Origin: Nectonema munidae
Taxonomy: Eukaryota > Nematomorpha > Nectonematoida > Nectonematidae
Direction: 5' to 3'
DNA length: 64,000 bases
Assembly: GCA_030549495.1 (NCBI GenBank)
Contig: JAUIRK010001043.1
Location: forward strand, 496,001-560,000
Shown: one piece after another, positions 35,331 through 48,301 of the stretch
How positions within the stretch are numbered: the stretch's first letter is position 1
How the letters are laid out: the number at the start of each line of letters is the position of its first letter
Translations under genes and position numbers: made by a program
Notes under the pieces: generated by a model
Seen by the model: only the letters and a program-made list of their open reading frames with translations
Databases searched by the model: none
Told to the model about the DNA's origin: nothing

Positions 35331-37924
35331 TTTAAATGTGCATATGTAACCAGTGTTGCGTAGTTTGATGGAAAATATTAGACTCCAAATTCAAGTACAA
35401 GTGGGCTTACCAAAACCACGCGAAATACTTAAAAGCGAAAAATATTAAACTCGAACTTAAGCTATCGACTTTTTAACAAAGAAGCGTCATTCCTTAACTT
35501 ATTTTATGATACTTAGAAAAAAACGATCTTTTCAATACATGAAAACATCCGACTTTGACACTCTAAATTCAATCAGATAATGAATTCTACTTCAACTCCA
35601 ATCCAGCTGACTAGACGATTCGAATCCTAACCGTGTGTACAACTAAACATTTTTGAAATTTACTTACCCCAAAGAAGTGCGGCCCTCCTTCATTCCGCTT
35701 TTTAATTCGACCCTTCATTCCTAATGGCCACATTCAAGTATATTACGCGTTTCAAATCGAATATGCGAACTTTTAAAGCTAAAAGGGCCTTCAGAAAATA
35801 AATTTCACAATGAAAGTTGATAATGATTGTGCTATATAGTTTAAATATGCTAACATATGGCGCATCACTACTAAGCACAAAATCGTTTTTCCCATTTTCA
35901 GCCCAGGCCGTATCCAGCTAATCGAAATTTTAATCAAATAATGTGAAAGCAAAGCAATAAGCTGAAATATATGTTTCGCTTGAAGCCTATATTCTCAAAA
36001 AACATGTCCGAAAAATTCAAATATGTGAGTCAAAACCTCCGAAAACCAAAACCTTCGGAATCAAAACGTCAGAAAATCAAAAAAAAGTTCTAATCTTTTT
36101 TCAAACTATTCTGATTACGCGTGACCATTTCCAAATATAATAACACTAATCAGAGCTGATGAAAAGAACCATTACAGTTTTAAATAATTTTTTTTTCACC
36201 AATTTTTTTTGTTTCTCCAATTAAAAAATGCAATGAAATGCCATGAACTAAACTAAAAATTGGTTTTTGATTAACGGACGTTTTGGTTTCAGACACTTTG
36301 ACCACGCACCCGATGTATTATTGACGTTCAATTGATCAAAAAAGCTTCTAATGAAGAAATGCAAACTAAAACACGTCAACTAATAATAATGATGTCGACA
36401 CACATTTTCACGAGAATTAGACCCAATCACATTTTATCACAAGCTTTAACAAGTTCAGTAATTGTCAAAAAAAAGTGTTGAAATGCAAGCAGGAGATCTA
36501 GAAAATGTAAAACCAACTATACTTGAATTTTCATCATGTCCATGATTCATTTGTAGTTTTTGGCAAAGACATGAAATGTCAAACTTATTATTATTAGTAT
36601 AACATATGTAAAAATAATAATATTTGGGGATATAGAAAACAATTACCTAATATTTCCATTCACGAGAAAGCAAAGGCTGGTGGAATAAAAATCAAGAGAT
36701 AAGAGGATTTGCGAAACAAAAAGAACAAGATTTTTGTTTATACTTGTTAAATACAACAAGTGCAAAGATCATATCCCAGAAATTATATGATGACATATGA
36801 TTGACAGGAGATGAGCGAATCACATCCCTGAAATATGATATACACAGAGAAAGGGTGTTGAGTCTCAGCCTGCGCACGATATCAGAGCAATCATACAAGA
36901 GTTGATTATGTCTTCATCATCATACATCATCGGTCGCGTAAGTAACTTTCTCCTTTTATCCATATTGTGCATTTTTAACGAGTAAGTGCGAAGAAAGAAC
37001 TTCGATTCCTTCCGACCGTGATAACATGAGACCAGAATGCATCCATGTAAAAATCTTTCGTGCTTGTCAAAGATTAAGAGTCTTTGAAGTTTGATACTTG
37101 CCAAATCTAATCCTATTAAAAAGTTAGAAGCGAAAAGAGTAGTTAGAAAGCCTCTCCACTAATCCAATTTGTGTTTGAAACATTTTTAAAAATTTTTTTT
37201 ATATATATCAAATAGTAATAATTAAATGAAAAGAATTGAATTTTGTTTGTTGATTGCATAGATCAATCGAGTGTGAATTTTAGTGCTGGTGGTGTCATTG
37301 ATGCAAAAAAGATCTGTTTTATTTTTGCTATACACTCTTTTCATTACTTCTTTCCACTTTCTCGGCAAAAATGGCTGCTAAATCCAACATGCTTTTATAA
37401 AATTTGGGAATATGAGAAGAGTAAAAAGAACACTTCCCCAAAAGTCAAAACAAGATTTGACGGAAAGCCAAAACTCGTTTGTAACTTAGTGAATTAGTAG
37501 GCCAGTGAATCTCGTTTTGTCGGTGAAAAAATTTCGTTTTTAAAATTTGTACAAGCATATCTTATAGGCACACCCAAAATTGCATTCATTAAAAAATTAG
37601 CCTGTCTCTATTATGACAACCAGTCGCATTTCTTCCCAATCAACCCTGGATTAGCTCCAAGGAACGGTATCCTTTATACACGTTTTGGTATGTTTATCTA
37701 AACACTTTTAATATATTTGATATATTGATCATTTTGAATTGATTTAGTGGGAATTTTTATCTCTAAGTGCGAAAATTGATTACATATAGCAATGTGCGAT
37801 ATTCTATATCATAAAAATTTCGGGATATTCTTATTTTTGCAAAATTTGCGAAAAGCTGATAGATATTTCACGAAAACTTAATTAGCGAATTTATTGATCT
37901 GAAACTTTTTTCATAAAAGTATAT
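35331..37924. other. non-coding stretch with uncertain open frames
   Basis: Open frames at 36692-36898 and 36865-37104 (-) and at 37243-37497 (+) lie in slightly GC-richer DNA but match no family that I recognise. A locally repeated phrase of AAAACC/TCCGAAA occurs at about 36003-36085. Confidence 0.35.
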
Positions 37925-38030
37925 AGGGAATATATGATTTCTCGCGAAATTATCACTACACGAACTTTTTTTAACTCGCAACGCGCGAAATTTTTACTTC
38001 CATAATATGATCTTGATTTACAGTAGTGGA
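37925..38030 (+). mobile_element. diverged relative of the 30.8-kb TIR element
   Basis: ATATATGATTTCTCGCGAAATTA, ACACGAACTTTTTTTAACTCGCAA and CGCGAAATTTTTACTTC follow the same order as ATATGATTCGCGCC..., ...CATCTTTTTTTAGCTCACAA and CGCGAAAATTTAACTTC at 30822-30900. This indicates an older copy of the same or a sister family. Borders are approximate. Confidence 0.45.
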
Positions 38031-39399
38031 TTCCAAAAAATCAAATCTAAAAATCACAAAGAAAATATTTTTTGGATCATCTTGTTAATCTTGTATGTAT
38101 TGTAGTATGTAAGTTTGGGGGTTCAAATCCCCTTTGAGGTCAATTACTTTCACGGAATTACTTCTGAAAAACACTTTGTATCAGTGAATTTTAACGTTTG
38201 ATGCCTTAGATTGTACTTACAATTATTATAGATCACACTGTTCACCGTTTCTACTTTCAAATAATTTATTGTATTTTCGTGGTGTACATAATTTTTTTAA
38301 TGTTTTACTTTAATTTCAATTTTTACAATATTTTACTTTTACAAGCGGCAATTCCATTAGTATGAGATCTTGGAAAAGACATTTTAAGAATATCAAAAAT
38401 TAGATTTCTGTTTATCTTACTAAAAAGATTTGTAATACTAAGATTACTTACTAGTGCTAATTTAACATTGAGATATTACAAATCTCTCTATTGATTAAAT
38501 GCTACACAATTCAAAGAATGTATAAACTGACAAGTAGATGTTGATAAAGGTGAGTATATAGGCGAATTCAGGTTGCCATTGTTCATCAACTTTCAGGACT
38601 AACTTTCATTTCTTTCAACTTCTATAATGCTCAGAGGCAGCCAATCTGTATTCAGAATCCAACAAAACATAAATCAGGCATCATGATTTAATCCCTGATC
38701 TCTGATTTCCATTTCTCTAACAAATTCTGATCCAATCTCTCCCCTTTTGGATCAAAATTGTTGCGAAGTTCTAGGGAAACGGATTGAGAATATGTAGTGG
38801 ATTTTGTGCTTATGTTTCTTGCGTCTTCAAGATGTTTATGCTTCTTGATTCTTGAGAAAATTATTTTACATATTTCCTATTTTCATTCCAATCAAAAATA
38901 AAAAATCTCTTAATATTTTTAGTATATATTATTGAATCTTCTAAACTATATCCAGAATCTTTCCAAACATTACAAAATGCATTCAATTTAGGATAATTTT
39001 CCTTTTTTTTAACAATTGAATTTTTTCAATCTTTTTTCCGTGTCTTTTTTGTGATAGCGTTTGTAAATAAAAAAAGCCCCTCCTTCATCTTCTTCTTCAT
39101 CTTCTCCTCCTACCTACGAAATTCCTACGGATCTAATTAACACTGAGTCAATGAACGACCAAGATTCCTTTTTTTTTCTTTTTTTTTTAAATAGTTTTTA
39201 TTTTTATCCCATCTATATTTTTTGTTTTTAGCTTTCATTTTTCTTATTTTTCATAATTCTCAATCAAATTTCTGAAATTTTGGGGGAAAAAGAAGTTAGC
39301 AAGCGCTCAGAATCTCATTTTTTGTTGTATCCAAAGTTTTTAAAAACTTGTCATCGTATTGGTGTCAAGTTTTGCCTAACTTGTGTCTTTGCTGTTTCT
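38031..39399. other. AT-rich non-coding stretch
   Basis: A T-arm-like phrase (GGGGGTTCAAATCCCC) occurs at 38114-38129 without a matching A box. Pyrimidine-rich runs occur near 39080-39240. Nothing else. Confidence 0.4.
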
Positions 39400-39785
39400 C
39401 AATTCAGGAATAAAGCTTTCTTCGTTCATTGCGGTTTCAAACTCTGGGAGATGTGATCAGCTCCTGACTTTGAAGATCGTGAAAGATGTCACATTTCAAA
39501 AAGTGAAGCAGCCATCATCCACGTCCCGGGCTTGATATGCTTGAGGGAACTCATTGATAAATGCCAGCTTTATACAAATCGGTAAGGAGATTTGTTTGAG
39601 ACCAAAATATTTTCTCAATGAACTTCGACGAGTGAGTGAGGGGTACAGAATCAGAGTGATTGCCGTTGTGCAGCTGATAGTTTTTCTTCCACCGTTTCCA
39701 GAGATCAAGGCTTCGGCAGTTCTCTCGCTAAATTTCAACAATTTTGGCTCGGAGGAATATATTTCCTCCTTCGGGAATTTATAAC
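39400..39785. other. GC-richer island with overlapping open frames on both strands
   Basis: This island stands out by composition. It carries an open frame at 39496-39741 on the minus strand (81 codons, extendable upstream) and one at 39554-39784 on the plus strand (76 codons). Neither translation shows a domain that I recognise. It could be an exon of an unrecognised gene or a decayed transposon gene; strand and borders remain undecided. Confidence 0.25.
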
Positions 39786-42478
39786 TTTTTCATTTGATGG
39801 TTTAATTAAAAAGCAAGATTCATTTTTGTTTGATTGATATTTATCGCTAAAAGACATTGATCTAGGAATGGATTTCTGCATTTTTAATACATTTTTTCTC
39901 CATACCCCCATCACATATGAGAAATGGGTATCATTAAAGAAACTTTCATTGCATTTATCCTAATCAATATTCCTTTGATCAAAAAATATATATATTCCAA
40001 AAATGATTCAGCTACTGCTTGAACAATCTCTCGTGTTTGTGTTAGTTTTAAGCTGTATAGTGTTCAATATCTCTCCTCTGTTTCTAGGACAGTTTGCTAA
40101 CATGCCATTTAGCAACCTTACTCACGCCCCTAACAAGTTAATTAACTTAAAAAATTATTTGCACTATTTTTCAAAATACTGCATTTATAAATGAAAATAA
40201 AGTAAAATATAGTGAAAATAAATCAATAAAAAAATAGAGTTGTTAATATAAATTTATTTTATTTTTTTAATTTAAAATTTATAAAAATAATTTTATTCAA
40301 AAAAAGTTAATTGCTTTGGTAGCGAAATCACCCGTAATGAGATGGCTGGTATCAACGTCACTACAATCTCCCTAATTTCACCATCTCCTGAACAATTCGC
40401 TACTAAGATATCTCACTACTAGACCGCTCTCATTTACACGGAAGGCGGACATTTTTTTGCGTAATTGGTATGCTTACTTTCTTACTTTTATTATTATTAT
40501 TATTATTAATATTGGCATTAATTTTTTATAAAAAGTATTTTTAAATTACTCAATAATTCTATTATATTTGTTAAAATTTTATTTTTTTTGGAGACTCACT
40601 TTGTTATATAGATGGATAAAATATTTTAGGTAATAGGTAATCACTTTTAGCCAAATGCGCTTGTAACGAAATCGCGTTGTAATGAGATTCCCACTAGCAA
40701 AGTGTCCCTATGCGAATTGTCAATTAGCAAACTAACAGAGCTGATTGAATATCAATACTGGGAAGTACTTCGGGTCTTTTTATTGTTTTTGAATGCAGAT
40801 AAAAGTGCGAAAGTATCCCTATAACCATAGAAATTCGAAACTTCAAAAAAAGCTGTGATAAAAAGTTTATTTTAGGCAAAAAACTTTATATGATGTGATT
40901 GACGTCTCGAGTAATTATTTTGATACTGGACTTTGACAGATAAAATTTCAAAATGAAGTACTCCTAAGAAAAACGAAAGTTGCATGAAGCGTGATATCAA
41001 TCAATACTTGGAAAGAGGTGGAAAATCTAAGATGACATCACGACCGTGCATGAAGAAAGATAGAAAAACGAAGGAGTAGCTAGTGCAATTAGTGTTTGAT
41101 TGACGCTTATATGAGCCTATCAGAGGAGAGAGGAAAGGGAAAGACATCTAAAGAGATGGAAAGATCTTTTAAAGGCAGAGATTCCAACAACTTACTCTCA
41201 AAGATGAAGAAACCTACGATTACACAAAATAGGGAAAGGGGTCAACGCGAGTAATCACGTAAAAGTTTTTTCAAATATTTTTCATCGATAAGTCTCAAAA
41301 GTTATATATTTTAAAGTTTAATATAAATATTAATTGTTTTGGGCGAATTTTACATTCTTTAAATTATATTTATGAATAATTTAATTACTTTTTTTTTAAT
41401 TGATTTTAGACTTATGAAATAGTTATAAAAGCATAAAAGTTGTAAAATAAATCAATAATGTTTTAATGAGATCTTTCCCTTCTGATCTCTCCATACAACT
41501 TGAGAGAGCCACTCGCATATATACTGTTGGTCTTCTTGATTTTTTTGTGATAACACTCTAATAATTATTTAAAATTTTTATTTTGATCCCGGAAACTATC
41601 CCAAATATTTGAAAGAACAAAATGTAATGTTTAAAAAATTAATTTTACCATTTGGGAGCAATTTTTTCATTCAAGCCAAAGAATGAACACCATGCCAAAC
41701 TTCAAGGTAATGAGTCCATTTTTTTCTTTTCAATTTCAATTTGCCCTTTTCGTTTACAATAATCCGTTCCTTTTTAATTGTGGATCAATCTCCAAGATCA
41801 AATAAGACACATGTCACAGTCATCATTTAGAGAAGGAAAACATTGGAGAAAGAATGTTTGTACAGCGTAATCGTGTTACTGCAAAATCGCTTAGAACGCC
41901 TGCTCAGATTCTGTACGGACAACGGTGCCCGATCTCAAATCTCAATGTGCATTTAAACTTTTCTACAATTGTAGAAGTTAACGAACTTTAGGCGTAATCC
42001 CATATGATGCCTGTCCCATATACAAAGAAAATCTTTTAGAACAAACTGAAATCTTGGTTCGCTACGCAAATCACATGTTTCCAGTTCAAATCATAACGAG
42101 TTTGATGAAAAGATACGATAAGTTGTATCAACAGTTTTTATTTATAAGTTTTGAGTAGGAAAAATTTTATATATACGTTTCTCAATTTTTGAATGTCTCG
42201 ATCAAAATTTTTTGCATCAGAAATGTAGGCGTGAAAAGACCTTGCTTACTTTTGAGCAACTTTTGACAAGAATTGCATTCAACGAAGTCTTGAAAACCTG
42301 GCCCGGAATTTATTTTCACGACAAATTACGTAGAACATACAAAGAACGAAAGTAACCAAATTAAAGTTTTTGAAATTCCTTTATAAACCAAATAAGGATA
42401 AAAAAGTTGAAGTTAACGAGGAATAAGATTCCTTAACGACTCTGAATCCTTTTCAGTTCAAAATCATCAAATCTGCAG
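39786..42478. other. AT-rich non-coding stretch
   Basis: Two short related phrases (GTAACGAAATC / GTAATGAGAT) occur near 40325-40345 and 40663-40690. A TTA microsatellite lies at about 40488-40508. No gene seen. Confidence 0.4.
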
Positions 42479-42515
42479 CCCTAACCTTACCCCCTAACCC
42501 TAACCCTAACCCTAA
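42479..42515 (+). repeat. short interstitial CCCTAA (telomere-like) array
   Basis: Four perfect CCCTAA units (42492-42515) are preceded by two degenerate ones. The unit equals the TTAGGG telomere hexamer on the other strand, and differs from the TTAGG pentamer usual in arthropods. Confidence 0.85.
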
Positions 42516-44314
42516 GATTAACTGACTGACTTAGCAGGCGGGATGATATCTCTCGATTACTAATAATAAAACCACATAAATATTGCTTAGTATAACTTTT
42601 CCATGATCACCCAAATCTTTCTCAATTGAATTATTTCTTTTATATCCACATTAAGGAGCAATGGAGGATAGAAAATACTTTTGTAAATGGTTTCTTACGA
42701 ATCTGTATTTGAGTCTCGGAAGTTGTACACTCTTAAAAACAACTTTCTTATGTATAAAAATAGTGTCTATATATAGTTAAGTTCCCGAAAGTCCCATTCC
42801 AAACGTATATATTTTTTCCAAATGTAATCATCTATATCAGGGCTGAAGATTTGAGGATTTGAAACTAAGGATTCAGTGTCGAAGCTTTCCTGAAACGGAT
42901 TCAGTATTCAGGTGTTGATTTTAAATTTTTTAGTATTTGGAGTAGAAGACGGAGCGGGATGTTTGTAAGTACTTTGAGTAGCATATTACTTTGACCAAAT
43001 TCAGTAAAAAATTTTGTGAAAAAGTTGAGACGACAGGCGAAAAAGTCGGAATTAGCCAAAGTTCACAAATTTGGTGCCGTTTTTGAAAGTAGAATGAAGC
43101 TTATAAAAGTTAACACTAATTTTGTAATTTGGAAAGAATGTATAATTTCAAAATACGCCAATGTGCACGATTATTCACAATTATAGACAAAAAATTTTTT
43201 AGCATAATATAGGAAACAAATCATTGCTTAATTTCAAACATTAAATTCTTTGCGTGATCAAGAAACATTTACGCTTCGAAAGAAAAACCCTTTGCTACGG
43301 GGAAAATTTTTGAAAGAAGCGAATGCTCGACTTACCTCACTATATACGCAACGATATTCCACGTTTTCAAGATTCTTGTGAATTGAAAAAAGAAAAGTTC
43401 TCTGATTTAATTTTGAGGCAAATTTTGATACTTGCGGAAACTCGGATTTGCGATAGGTATTTCCTTATATTTTCTTATTTTAAGATGGGCAGAATTTGGT
43501 GAATATTCGCTCAAAACATTGAACATTGGCATTCGTTTTCAAAATATCTGATTTTGAAGTATAAAAGATGGAAAACTTAGATCCAATATTTCATACATCC
43601 ATCCATACTCTATAGTCAACTTGCAAACTTTCAATTCATTTTCATTCTTTTTGCGTAAAAACTTTTTTTTCTAAAAGAAAAAAAAATTCATTCAAAATTC
43701 ATCTTAGACTTCGGTTACGACAAATATCATTCAAATATTAAGTCAAAACAAAAAATTTTTTTTAGGAACTTAATAACTGTTAATAACTAAAATAGAACTC
43801 TACTTACTATATATATAATAATATTAGTTTACTAATAGTTACAATTACTAAAGTGTAAATTGTAATGCATTTTCACTTTTCAGTCATATAAATATAATCA
43901 TTTATTTTTTTTAATATGTTTAATGTAATGAAAAAAAAATTTATGTTTGAATAAACAAGAGAATTTCTTCATATACGAATTTTTCTCTCATACCCTTTGA
44001 AATACTCGCATTTTTCTTCATTTTATCGGTTTACAATTTGCTTATTAGATTATAAAAAAAATTTTGTATCAATTGTCAAATAATTTAATTTTGTTTTTGG
44101 ATTCTGTTTTGAGGATGAGATCTGCAAATAAAATTTTCTTCTTCTTCTTCAGTTGCAAATAATCTCAAAAAATATTTCCTTAAAATTATTTATATATTAG
44201 TACAACACGAAAAAGGATGATCGAGAACCTACACTCTCATCACTACCCCATATCCCGATAAAATATATACATTATTTTCAAATTTTTTTAGAAATAATTT
44301 CTTGAAAATATTTT
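42516..44314. other. AT-rich non-coding stretch
   Basis: A (CTT)n run occurs near 44139-44150. No genes seen. Confidence 0.4.
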
Positions 44315-44390
44315 GCCCTAACTGGGATTTGACCCTGATGCCTCTGAATGTCGCATACACCCAGCTCAACCACATACACCATCGATGGTC
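44315..44390 (-). mobile_element. tRNA-derived SINE head
   Basis: On the minus strand, GTGTATGTGGTTGAGCTGG (A-box-like) precedes GGGTCAAATCCC (B-box-like) with tRNA-like spacing and ends CAGTTAGGGC. The putative acceptor strands do not pair, so this is a SINE head or tRNA-derived relic and not a functional tRNA. It belongs to a different family from the 2386 copies. Confidence 0.5.
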
Positions 44391-46119
44391 ATTTTCATTT
44401 TCACTCCGTTATTATGTCAGTTGTCGTCGATCTTTCCCTAATTTGCAGGCTAAAACGAAGAATCTATTTCATTGGCTTAATTTGCTCAAAAAATTTAAGA
44501 TTTTCGATTTTGGAATTTTTTTCTCAAATTAATACAAGTGAACAAAACTTTGTTTCTTATTGGTCAATACTTTCTGTGTAGAGTATAGATTCATTCAAAA
44601 CAATCTGTTTTGTGTTTCGATTTGACATTAGTCCTTGAAATGTTGTGAAATAAAAAATGTTGCTATGTTATTCATTTGAAAAGGCATACAATTGCTTCAA
44701 TTTTATGATACTCAAAATTGAATTGATTCAGAAGTCTCGATGTGAGCTAAAATCAGGTCTGCATGAGACTCGATAGATTAAAAAAGGATTCAAAGCTAGA
44801 GATCTCACAAATGAAACTTTTCAGAATATGTTGAAGAGGGGCGGCTCCCCTTGCACACGTTTCCTATAAATCTGCCGTTGCTTCTTCCTGTTCTTTGGGA
44901 ACCAATCGATTTAATGCATATATTGGATAATATTGAAATTTATCCAGAGTCAGTGAGTCTGGCTAAGCGATATGCCCGCTTTCCTAGGCTTTGCTTTATG
45001 AAGGAGAGCAATCATGATCATCACATACAAAGAAAGAGATCGAAGTAGAACGATCTATTTCCTCATTTTTGATGATTTGTTTGATTGATGTTAGATAAAA
45101 TTAAATTCATTAGTGAGATGATAATTACAAGGGGTGGAGACACACTTCAAACAAATTGCATTACAAGACACACACACACACAAACACACACACATACGAT
45201 TCGCAAGGAAAGATGAAACACTTAGATCTGGGTGAGGCATTGTTATCCCCTCGCTATCCTGGTGTTTGCATACACTTTTAAGTGGTTGCGAAATGTGTCT
45301 ACCATTTTGATTAACTCAGTGATTGACGTCTCACGCAGCAATCTTATTGGAGGAGTGGTTTTGATTAATTGCCATGAAATGCAATTATTATCAACTATAT
45401 CTCAAGATGTTCCCTCTCTCTCTCTCCCTCTGGTGCTTGATTTAACGCCTTTCTTCGAGATATATAGAAATTTTTCGTGCGTCAAGGCAAATCAGTCATA
45501 ATTTTTAACCGTTTTTCTTCCAATTCACCAATTCATCAAAGATAGCATTTTGTTTAACTAAACTTTTTATTCAATAATATAAAACTAATTATTGTGATTC
45601 AATCAATTTTTCCAAAAGTAATTATCACTTCAATCTCTTTATATCTATGATCTAAAATTCGATTTAACACATACAAGTTATGGTTGAGAGAGAAATCATA
45701 AATTATCTTTTTGCAATGATGCTTTGAGGGTGGAGACGCAATCCAATATTTACCATGATTTTATGCTCATTCAAAACATATTTGTAAAAAAATGTATAAT
45801 AATCTAAAATATTTTGGCAAGGTCAAAAACTATAGCGAATTTTTTATTTTTTTTTTTAAACTATGAATATCAATATTTTTCGCAAATCGTGGAAAAGCAC
45901 AGTATTGCTTCTTCTAACAAAAAGTGGGGTAAAAATTTTTAGTTTAGTTATATTAGTTAAAAATTAGCAATGCCAAGTTTTATACCTTAGAAAGCGAGAA
46001 AATATGGAGAAAAATTTTTTTGCTGTTGCGAAGCTAAAAGTGGTTTTGCGCTAACCGGAGGTTCCATTTATTCAAACAAAGATGACCAAGAAGATTAAAA
46101 TACAAAAAGAGCTTGTACT
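44391..46119. other. non-coding stretch with (CA)n
   Basis: (AC)n microsatellite at about 45168-45195 and a TCTCTC run near 45413-45430. The open frames at 44851-45048 and 45232-45501 (+) have no recognisable domain. Confidence 0.4.
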
Positions 46120-46800
46120 ACAGTTTTGCAACTATGGTTGGGCCGTTTGAAAATACTGGTAGAGACATCGTCACTGATAGGTATTTTCCTTCCCATTTTT
46201 TAGCTACAGAACTCTTGATTGGAAGAATAAATAAACCAAGAAAATAAGTTCCTGCTTTTTTAAAATCATCTAAATGTCAAAAATTACACACTACTAAACC
46301 GGCGCTGCTTTATGATCACCAAAAGAAAATTTCCTTGTGTTCCGACGTTGCTAAAAAGAACAAGAATGTACTGATGTTATCTTCTCCCCCTCTTGTTATT
46401 GAAGAATCGGAAAGACGCGATAAAAAGCCTAAAATAATATTGCAAAATATTCAAGGTAAACGTAGAGTGTTGATTTGCTTGATTCAATAATTGAAGAGTT
46501 TTCTAATAAATTATAACTTTATAGATGTTGGATAGATCATGCTTTTATTCTGATGAAAAAAATCACTACCCTGAAAGTCGGAGAAATTTTTAAAAAAATT
46601 TTTTCTTTCAACTCGCTCATGATTTTTCATCAAGGAGGATTTGAAGAGAAAGTTTGAGAAAAGGACTAAAAGAAGTAGAACTAATGGTATAGGATATATT
46701 GAAGCAGCTTCTAAAAGTTGCAAAGGAATCCGACAAATTTTATTCAAATCCATGCATAAGTACTGTAAAAAGTCTTGTTGAAGTGTTTGCAACGTTTGTG
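46120..46800 (+). pseudogene. piggyBac transposase remnant (second piggyBac family)
   Basis: Plus-strand translation around 46145-46240 reads GPFENTGRDIVTDRYFPSHF and LATELLIGRINKPRK. This matches the TGRNVTTDNFFTSLPLAEELL region containing the second catalytic aspartate of piggyBac/PGBD transposases. Downstream, PAFLKSSKCQK and DVAKKNKNVLMLSSP (about 46350-46390) match the KKNKNVLLLSS block. Later pieces in other frames (FILMKKITTLKVGEIF; CKGIRQIL...CKKSC) resemble the C-terminal part. Stops and frameshifts occur throughout. The sequence differs clearly from the piggyBac copy at 53.4-55.6 kb. Confidence 0.65.
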
Positions 46801-47953
46801 CTGCTTCAATTTGTCCTGATCAATCATTGAGCTCAAATTAAAAAAGGGTATTGTACTTTTTGCCAAAATAAGTGATCTTTTTTTGTTTTGTTTTTTCAAT
46901 AAATAAATGTTCATGATTTGAAAATAACAAATTTCCATTTTAAACACTAAAGTGATCTTTTGTAAGCATCTCTGAATGAGTTCATGATTTCGCCATACTA
47001 CAAAATGTATCAGCTTGTACACAACGCTATAGACTATTTTTACTGTACTGATGATGAGGATTAAGTTTGTTCTTCTTACTTTAAGTTCTCCCTTTTTCGG
47101 CTTTTTATCGTTTTTTCCGGTATCGTTTCTCGTTTTCCTTGAATATATTTGTTTTTCGTTTTTAAATTATTTTTAAAAACATAGAACGTAGAGAGTTGGT
47201 AAATTGTTCAAAAGAAAAACTTTTGCAAATGTTCATTAATTTGAAGTTAACTTTTTAATTAGTTCTCAATTAAAAAATTAAGTTCTCAAAGAAGAAGAAG
47301 AAGAAGAATAATAATAAGGAGAAATTTATTTATAAATTCGATACACACATAAGAAGTATGAGAACATAAGAAAATATAACAAAAGCTTTCTGAAATTTGA
47401 AAAGGCCGGGAAGACGCTTTGACGAGTTTACACAAGGAGTTTTTGGATGTAAAGAAGTCTCGATTTCAATAGATTAAATTTAAAAATAAAATTTTTGAAT
47501 TAATAAATTAAAAAAAAAAGTGAAAAAAAAGTATATTGGAAATAGTATTTACCAAAGAAGAAGAAGAACTTTATTCAAAACATTAACAGGATCATTTATA
47601 AAAAGAAAATACATATTTTTTGTATAGATCAAGATTATAGTAAAATTATAGATAAAAATGTCATTGATGAAAATAACCAAAGAGTTGTTAATGTTGGCCA
47701 GTTATTAAAGCAAAGTTGAGCTTACTTACATTTATAGAGGTTGAGCGGAATAAATCCAAAACACTCGAAAACAAAATGACCGAATACCAGAATGCAAGAA
47801 AAACTAAAATATCAAGTTTAAATTTTATTATTTTGGAGAATTATATATAAAAAAAATGAGACACACACACAAAGCAATCAACATTTTTAGCCCAGTTTTT
47901 TTTTTATGTTTTTTAGAAAATTGAATTTAATATTCACGTAAGTTATTCTGACA
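46801..47953. other. non-coding stretch with (GAA)n/(TAA)n
   Basis: A GAA then TAA microsatellite lies at 47290-47318, with a shorter GAA run near 47558-47568. The minus-strand open frames around 46511-47022 are antisense to, or beyond, the piggyBac remnant and are not genes. Confidence 0.45.
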
Positions 47954-48301
47954 CAGCGGTGCTCAATAGCTCTTTCCTCATTTATCCCTTTGCGATAATA
48001 AAAGAATTTTAGACACCCCCCCCCTTCCCCTAACTTCCACACAAAAATATTTCAAGGATACTAAAAAAGATGATAATCAGATATAAAATTTTTTATTGCT
48101 TCTGTATAATGATAGTGATATACATTGGTTATCCTAGGATATAAGCAAGATAAGATTTAACTTTGGAATAAAAACTGTTAAATCTATTTATGGAAAAAAA
48201 TTTTTTTTGAAGCTATAGCAAATATTTATATTGGAAGAAGTACAACAGATGTGAAAATCAGAATCAATACTATAGTGGGCGCTCTTCTGATCAAGTATTT
48301 C
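47954..48301 (+). mobile_element. hAT-like non-autonomous repeat, copy B
   Basis: Starts CAGCGGTGCTCAA and shares with copy A (3950-4211) the blocks ATAATCAGATATAAAA, TGCTTCTGTATAAT, TAGTGATATACATT and GTACAACAGAT. A further stretch AGTGGGCGCTCTTCTGATCA ends the copy. No coding content. Confidence 0.6.

Noticed and set aside
38114-38129. Perfect T-arm-like phrase GGGGGTTCAAATCCCC
   Set aside because: No A box, anticodon arm or acceptor pairing upstream; likely chance or a very old tRNA-derived relic.
45232-45501. 89-codon open frame
   Set aside because: No recognisable motif; composition is not distinctive.
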